Below the pieces are notes generated by a model. That model saw nothing but the letters and a program-made list of their open reading frames with translations, was not told where the DNA came from and made no database searches. Shown here piece by piece: positions 58,182 to 64,000 of a DNA stretch of 64,000 nucleotides. Within the stretch, counting starts at the first letter, position 1, and each line of letters starts with the position of its first letter. The DNA comes from Endomychus coccineus (lineage: Eukaryota; Arthropoda; Insecta; Coleoptera; Endomychidae): NCBI GenBank assembly GCA_958510875.1, contig OY294067.1, positions 259,099,736 through 259,163,735 on the forward strand, written 5' to 3'. Both the position numbers and the translations under genes were made by a program.

Positions 58182-59456
58182 TATGAGTTTGAATGTATTG
58201 GAAAAAGCACTTGAATTGTTCCAAAAGCAATTTTAAAAACAGAAACTGCGAAACAGAACGTTGAAAATTCATGTTCCAAGTAATTTAACCAGCCTGTGAC
58301 CCTTGCTCCCGCTGAATGTAGCTCAAGATTTGTCAAAAACTTATATTCCCGTCGAAAACATAAATCCTTGTCGAAAATATATATCCTCATCGAAAAACTT
58401 GTTGTAGTCAGATGAACAAACGGTAGACTTTTTATGCCAGTGTAATCTGATTAAAACTGGGGTCTCCGGGGTAACGGTAACACAGAAATACCGCCGGAGT
58501 TATGCGAAAGATTGGTAGACAAATTTATCAAAAGAATGATATCTGGCCAAAGTACCAGAGGAGGTCACTTGGCCGATTTTGTTTTCATTACTAACCACCA
58601 TCGTGGTATTTCACTTTAAAATAAAGATATCGTAGAGTCTAAGTGATTTCTTCCAATTTCTAAGAACAACATCAGATTGGAACACCTTTTATTGTGGATC
58701 AATTCTGATATCAGTTGCGCGATTAGCTTTGACGAGAATTTTGAACTAAAGGTACCTCGTTCATGGAGTATACTGATTCAATCAAATATTTGGTAATTTT
58801 TGATAGTGTTACTGGTTTTATTTGACATACAGTGTAATTCTCTAGTTTCTAGACAAAACGCCTTCCGCGTTTCATGTATACTTATAAGTGAAATCAGTGT
58901 GACAAAAACACGTTAGAAGTACTTTGAGCAAATGCTAATTTGTAGCACGGTAACGATACATGGTCGATTAAGTTTATTTAACAAACGTGACGAAGAACAG
59001 AATAAGAATGATAAATTCTAGTTTTTCTCCACGTAAATACGTCGATTTAATGAAACTTCACGTCTTAATGACAAGATGAAGCGGCTAACTGGTCTAATTG
59101 AAATTAATTAAATGGAGCTAAGTGAAATGAGTAATGCCTAATGTACAGATGCTGCATATCATGTCTAGATGAGATAAAGTTCATGACCTCGCAGCCTCTT
59201 AGTTGTCGTTTCGTGGAACCTAATTATTCGTTCCGTGCTTTCTCGTTTACATCTGTTGTCGATTTTCCACAACTTACTCTGAACGAAACACTGTTCTTCC
59301 AAGTTCAACATTACCAGTAACTTCTCAATCGCATTAATTAATCGATTATTGATGGAAGGATGAACTTGATGGGATGTCTTACAAGGAGAATAGTTAAAGA
59401 GTTCACATTGTGGATTTATTAAAACAATGTTGATGAGAAATAATCACCCTTATCCA
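58182..59456. other. No gene seen
   Basis: Unclassified. May include the leader of the gag-integrase relic next to 58181. Confidence 0.4.
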
Positions 59457-60760
59457 CTAAAAATACTATTAGAGTACTGAGGACCTTTCGGCTACCAATT
59501 AGCCATTATCAGAGTAAACTAAATTGTTAATCAAAATGTGCCTGCTTAAATACTATTTGGATAATAATGTAAACAATGGGTTACCTTAGCTGGAGAAAAA
59601 TCGAAATTTATTAAATTGCTTTTTCGTTTATACATTTCCATCCCTTCTAAATTACCTAGCTCTTTGTCTGTACCGCTGATTTTTCACCATGATTGTTCTT
59701 CATATGTGCAAAATGTTCCTTATAACGGGTAAAGATGTGCCTTCTAATCTGACCAACACAGCATTCTGAACACGACTCAAATTGATTTTGAAAATCTCGG
59801 ATTTGTCGAAATCAGAAACTTTATTAAAGGTGTTGCCTAAACAATGGTTCAACTTGTTCTTACATCTATGAACTGGTTGTATTGCAAATATAGAAAACAA
59901 GCTATGGAATTTATTAATTACTGAAGAATGATAAGTGAAACTACGTTCCAATTTCCTTTTTTGTTTCATTAATTTGCGGAAGTTTCTCAACTTAGTTGTA
60001 ATTTCACTGGCTCAAAAGGACGTTCAATAATCTATGAACTAGACTATTAAACGGAGCTATTTTATATCTTGATGTTGTAGCTGAATCCGCCGCGGTAAAC
60101 CTATTTGTTTGAGTGGATTTTCTGTATATGTCGCAATCTAATTATTACCACCTTTTATAATGTTAATATCGAGGAAAGGAAGCTGATTATCTGTTTCTAT
60201 TTCGACAGTGAATTTCAGTGAATCAAAATGACTATTAACCGTGTTCAAAACGCCATGTAAATCAAAATCTTCACTTGTAATAGCAGAAGTGTTGTCAACA
60301 TATCTACACCAAACTTTTGAAACTGATTCAATTTTGAATTTAAGGAGGTTCCGAGTTCGCTTAGGAAAATATTGGCCAAAGAAGGAGAGAGTGGATTGCC
60401 CATTGCACATCCTCTTGTTTGTTTATAGTAATTTTTGTTAAAAGTGAAATAATTTTGCTCCATACATAACGACGTAAAGATCATGATGTATTCTGTGCAG
60501 TTTCCATCATGATATTATTACTTGAAAGCCATTTCTTCAGAATGTTTATCGACTCAAAGATTGGAGTATTTGTAAATAGTGAAACAACATGACAATGAAA
60601 AGAAAGTATTAACAGGTTCAGCCCATCACTTAAATTATTATCCCCAAATAGTATTAGAACACGCACATTTTGATTTATAATTTAGTTTAGTCTGATGAGG
60701 ACTACTTGGTACCCGGAAGGTCCTAAGTACTTCAATAGTATTTTTTGTGTATAAGAATGA
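59457..60760 (-). mobile_element. Penelope-like element with inverted hammerhead-like termini
   Basis: The left end carries, on the minus strand, CTGATAA, T, GGCTA hairpin TAGCC, GAAAG (59512-59485). The right end carries, on the plus strand, CTGATGAGGACTACTTGG and then CCGGAAGGTCC (60692-60722). The ends are inverted repeats of each other. Inside are an RT piece and an endonuclease-linker piece on the minus strand. Same family as 31.1-32.1 kb and 42.1-42.9 kb. Confidence 0.72.
59700..60666 (-). pseudogene. Penelope-like RT and endonuclease linker, frameshifted
   Basis: Minus strand: HVVSLFTNTPIFESINILKK (60600-60535, RT palm start), FTFNKNYYKQTRGCAMGNPL and SPSLANIFL (about 60450-60370). 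Then comes VWCRYVDNTSAI (about 60310-60275), where the catalytic YxDD reads YVDN. FTVEIETDNQLPFLDINII follows (60215-60160). After a deletion of the IYRKP region come NKLNHCLGNTFNKVSDFDKS and FKINLSRVQNAVLV (59870-59745), the linker and degraded start of the GIY-YIG domain. RT Asp-to-Asn, frame changes and truncation make it inactive. Confidence 0.78.
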
Positions 60761-61940
60761 TCATTTCTTAACAATAGTATAACTGTTACAGTTTTCGATA
60801 AATATGTAAAAAGAAATAAATGTTAAAAATCTTCTAGAACACCGACACACCCAATTTTATAGATCACACACGTACTCCAGTACTGTATTAAATGTACCTT
60901 GTAACGAAGCTTAAATTTTGAAAGATTATTTAATTTAGATCAGGCAATAAATACGGATGTTACATGTAATTTCAGTTTGAACAGTTCATTATTTCAATAG
61001 ATATGAATGAATTCCGAATGTGTATTCCGTGATTGTCACTTTTCTAAATCTCCGTGATTTCAAATAAGTATAATTATTCAAATAAATGAATCTAATTCAT
61101 GCCCGTTCAAAATTGCATTTCATTCCGATAAAATATGTTGCAAAAACAGGGGTCTGGCCAGTTAAGACACCAAACTTTGAACAGCGTTATGTATAAAAAA
61201 GGGCGAACAACCTAAAAACTCCGATAACACTTGTTTAGTCCGCCGGAAAGAACTGGTGTGATATCATGAGCGCTAATTTTAGATCTAAAAAGTAGCGTCA
61301 CTTTTAATCATTGTTCGGGGCAAAAGTAAAAACCATTGGCACAAAAATAAGGATTTGCTGGAGCAGACCTGTCCAGAACCTCGGAAAACATATAAAAACC
61401 GTGACAGACAACAGATCGTTCTCTTTTGTGATTTCAATTTTGATCAGTGAAGTAGCTGTTTTGTGATTTTGCATTTCAATAAGTACAGTTACTCTTTTGT
61501 GCTCTTTTTGGTTATTGTGATTTTTCAAGCCGTACTATATCTCTTGTGTTTTTGATTTTCAATGAGTGTAGTAGCTCTCTAGTGTTTTTGAATTTATTCG
61601 AGTTTGAGTCAGATTTAAAAGCTGTGAAGTAACAATAGTGTTCCGTTTGTGTTTGTGAATTTTACAAAAAGGTAAATGATAGCAAATAGTTTATATTTTT
61701 GAGCATTACGATATATTGATTTCCGTAATTTATGATTGTTATTGTAATTGGTAAACGTTTGTACGATACCTGAGTTTCGTAGTATTCAGTAATTTGAATT
61801 GGTGAATTTGAGTTTATCCTAGTTTATCATAGGTCGAATCGCGCACGATTTGAATTCGCGCGTGAATTGAAATATTCAAGTAATTGTGTGGTGCGTACAG
61901 AGTGTGTATGTTTGAACGACAGGGGCGTCTTTGATATATT
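60761..61940. other. No gene seen; right part may belong to an LTR or long leader
   Basis: 61400-61700 is rich in TTTTGTG-type phrases (TTTTGTGATTT, TTTGTGCTC, CTTGTGTTTTT) without a coding frame. It leads into the repeats listed next. Confidence 0.35.
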
Positions 61941-62168
61941 TGTGCACACTGTGTCACTCCAGAAGTATAAGTGTATCCTAAGACGACCAAACCACCAATG
62001 GCTTGTGCACACTGTGTCACTCCAGAAGTATAAGCTGGGGGTGGTTGTGTGATTGAGAATCGTGATAATTCTCTTAATACTATGAGAAGTCCTCGGCCGT
62101 GGATATAGGGGTTATTGCAGATGTGATAGTTAGGGTTTGTGCACACTGTGTCACCCCGGAAGTATAAG
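61941..62168. repeat. Three copies of a 31-bp motif
   Basis: TGTGCACACTGTGTCACTCC followed by AGAAGTATAAG occurs at 61941-61971 and 62004-62034 (identical, 63 bp apart) and at 62138-62168 (two substitutions). The conserved unit includes the palindrome TGTGCACA. It could be a clustered protein-binding site within an LTR or leader. No motif identity is claimed. Confidence 0.8.
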
Positions 62169-62946
62169 CCCTAATTGTCTAGATTCTGAATCTATAAAGT
62201 GTATAAAATCTAACACTGTCACACAATTACCGGGTACTCCGTGAAAGTTAGTACAAGGGTGGGTGAGATGACAGAATAAACTCAATTAGAGTAATTAACC
62301 GAAACATAGTAAAATCTGATATTGTACAATCGGAAAACTAGTGCAAACAATATTTTCCGAACAAACCGAATTAATAACCGAATATATCGTAGTGTGATTT
62401 GAACATTTCATTTATTAGTGCTGCTATCTAAAATTTACCGAATACCGCTCATCACGCTGAGACCTGTTTGATTCGTACTTTTCCGCAAATTGATCATTCT
62501 GAATCATTCATCAACCGATCCCGTACCGCTGAATTGAATTTAGTGACCGAACTTATCGTAGAGTTGATATCTTGAAAGAGTTTTCATTTACCGTTTGAGC
62601 TTCATTACATTTTCCGTCTGGGTGTAATTTTGTGAAATAATACCGTTCAATTGCATTTAAATTGATTATTCTGAAAGTGTACTTGTTAAAATCATTATAT
62701 TTTTAATACTTGGAATCCCCTGTTTTATTAAATTATTTCTGCTCCATCTTTAACGAGCTAAGTTATAACCAGGTATCAATTGTAATTAAAGCCTACAATT
62801 CCGATACTGTTTTCTGCCCATTGGACTCTGGTTATACTTCACTGTAGCTACCCTAGGGACAAGGCTATCTTTAGATAGCATGGTGACAAGCCTTGTGGAG
62901 AGGACCCCAGCAGAAGTCCTCAAAAGGAGTTAACCTTCAGAAAATC

Positions 62947-62958
62947 TGGCGCCCGAGG
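62947..62958 (+). other. Primer-binding-site-like sequence
   Basis: TGGCGCCCGAGG follows AAAATC. TGGCGCCCGA is the start of a Lys-type primer site in many LTR elements, so 61.6-62.95 kb may be a 5' LTR. I see no second LTR and no gag, and the match is only about 10 bases. Confidence 0.35.
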
Positions 62959-63024
62959 ATTCGAAGCTCACCGCAGTAAGCAATTTACCGAAAACCGGAA
63001 GGTCACGTTATAACCTTCTCACCT

Positions 63025-63617
63025 TTGGGAGTTTTAATAGATTCTCATTTGAGATGGGACTTCCATATAGATTATTTAGTAAAAAAATTGAGAGGCATTC
63101 TATATAAGTTCCGGCAACTCAAGAACAGATTGAACCTGAAGCAAAACAAAATAGTTTATTATAGTCTCGTACAAAGTCATTTAACATACTGCCTAATGGG
63201 ATGGGGAGGGCTATTCAAAACTTACCTGCGTCCAGTAAACGTGATACAGAGAAAATTCTTAGAACCAATGTTGCACCACAAACCTCTCCGTTATAGTAGT
63301 GACAAGTTATATGAAGAATCTGGGATGCTCGACCTGAGACAATTATTTAATAAGATACTTGTGCTGAACGAATTTAAGGAGAAGGGAAAACTCAGTCGGT
63401 CGAGCCATGAGCATATCACATGAATATATCATACCACATGCTTCCAAGAATGTAGGTTAGAGGTCCTATAATTTTCTGGGACCAACTGTAATCAACTCCC
63501 TACCAGATAGCATACATTCCCTAAAATCACTTTCACAACTAAAAAAAGCCGTAGATAGATTAATAAGAAGTCAACCACGTGAAAGAATTGGTCAAATATT
63601 TGATAATGCCATTTAGA
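63025..63617 (+). pseudogene. C-terminal part of a non-LTR reverse transcriptase
   Basis: An open frame to 63423 reads MGVLIDSHLRWDFHIDYLVK, LRGILYKFRQLKNRLNLKQN, YYSLVQSHLTYCLMGWGG and VIQRKFLEPMLHHKPLRY. This is the post-catalytic region of CR1/jockey-type RTs (usual LGVxIDxxLxWxxHI; LVxSHLxYGIxxWGG). After a stop and frame change, SLPDSIHSLKSLSQLKKAVD continues to a stop near 63617, the usual C-terminus. The catalytic palm is missing. Different family from 35.5-36.2 kb. Confidence 0.75.
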
Positions 63618-63731
63618 AACTAAAAGTTCGTGTGATTGTTTAACTGTAATCTTAATTTATTTCATTTACACCAAGAGTGATTAATTTGATATCTATCTAC
63701 ACGTCTCTAATGTTTTTGATTGTTCTGTATA

Positions 63732-64000
63732 CAGGATGTCCTCGAACTGCGTGGCCAAAATAAAACCGAAGATTCTTTGATGAGCATTTTTACTTTTGCC
63801 TCAAGTGTCTTGTTTAGCCGGTAGAGGGCTTCAAAGTTACAAAAATAATTTTGTTTTTTCGGTATAACTTGAGAACGTGATGGAGGACTTTTAAAATATC
63901 TGGCAGGTGAGTTACTGTCAATAATAGCCGTTTTTGAGAGTGGAGCACAGAGCCTTAGAGACCATAGAAATGGCTCAAACTTGAGGATGTAACGGGAAAA
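63732..64000 (+). mobile_element. Left end of another TIR element, running off the window
   Basis: TATACAGGATGTCCTCGAAC starts at about 63730, the same TA-CAGGATG start style as the palindromic element at 1637. No partner end is in the window, so class and extent are open. Confidence 0.35.

Noticed and set aside
62940..62970. tRNA gene suggested by GGATTCGAAGC
   Set aside because: No acceptor or anticodon arms can be built around it; a primer-binding context explains it better.

Overview
The window looks like an AT-rich, gene-poor stretch of an insect (at least arthropod) nuclear genome. It is built almost entirely from transposable elements of different ages. I find no complete host gene, no rRNA or tRNA gene, no CRISPR array and no bacterial-style operon. 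The insect reading rests on the element mixture: mariner, Tc1/IS630-type, Penelope-like, jockey-type and RNase H-bearing non-LTR elements, and a Ty3/gypsy element with long LTRs. It is not a species identification.

Layout. 0-5.6 kb: 3' half of a jockey-type non-LTR element, then a large palindromic Tc1/mariner-derived element split by a Penelope-like insertion with a 13-bp target duplication, then a short palindrome of Penelope-terminus type. 5.7-16.9 kb: two broken mariners flank a structurally complete Ty3/gypsy retrotransposon on the minus strand (6958-14793). That element has 1.56-kb LTRs that look identical apart from one base, a 4-bp target duplication, intact gag and intact pol joined by a -1 frameshift site. 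17-30 kb: non-coding sequence, a collision of two non-LTR remnants (22.0-24.3 kb), a long GA microsatellite, a fragment of a DUF4817-like transposon and a mariner. 30-42 kb: an unrecognised coding remnant with a splice-acceptor-like edge, Penelope RT remnants, a 5'-truncated non-LTR with an (ATT)n tail, another mariner, and RNase H and transposase fragments. 42-50 kb: a Penelope fragment, a perfect 162-bp tandem duplication, a structurally complete Tc1-like transposon with an intact 358-residue transposase, and a Penelope RT copy interrupted by a 969-bp TIR element. 50-64 kb: two LTR-like repeats interleaved with jockey fragments, two tandem Penelope endonuclease copies, a gag-integrase remnant, another Penelope copy, an LTR/leader-like region with a triple 31-bp repeat, and a further non-LTR fragment.

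Two elements could be recently or still active: the Ty3/gypsy element and the Tc1-like element at 44.2-45.5 kb. The most unusual signal is that several Penelope-type termini here carry a hammerhead-ribozyme-like core (CTGANGA, one extra base, a short hairpin, then GAAA), in at least three sequence families. Nothing indicates that the coding pieces act together as a pathway. They are independent mobile elements and their debris.
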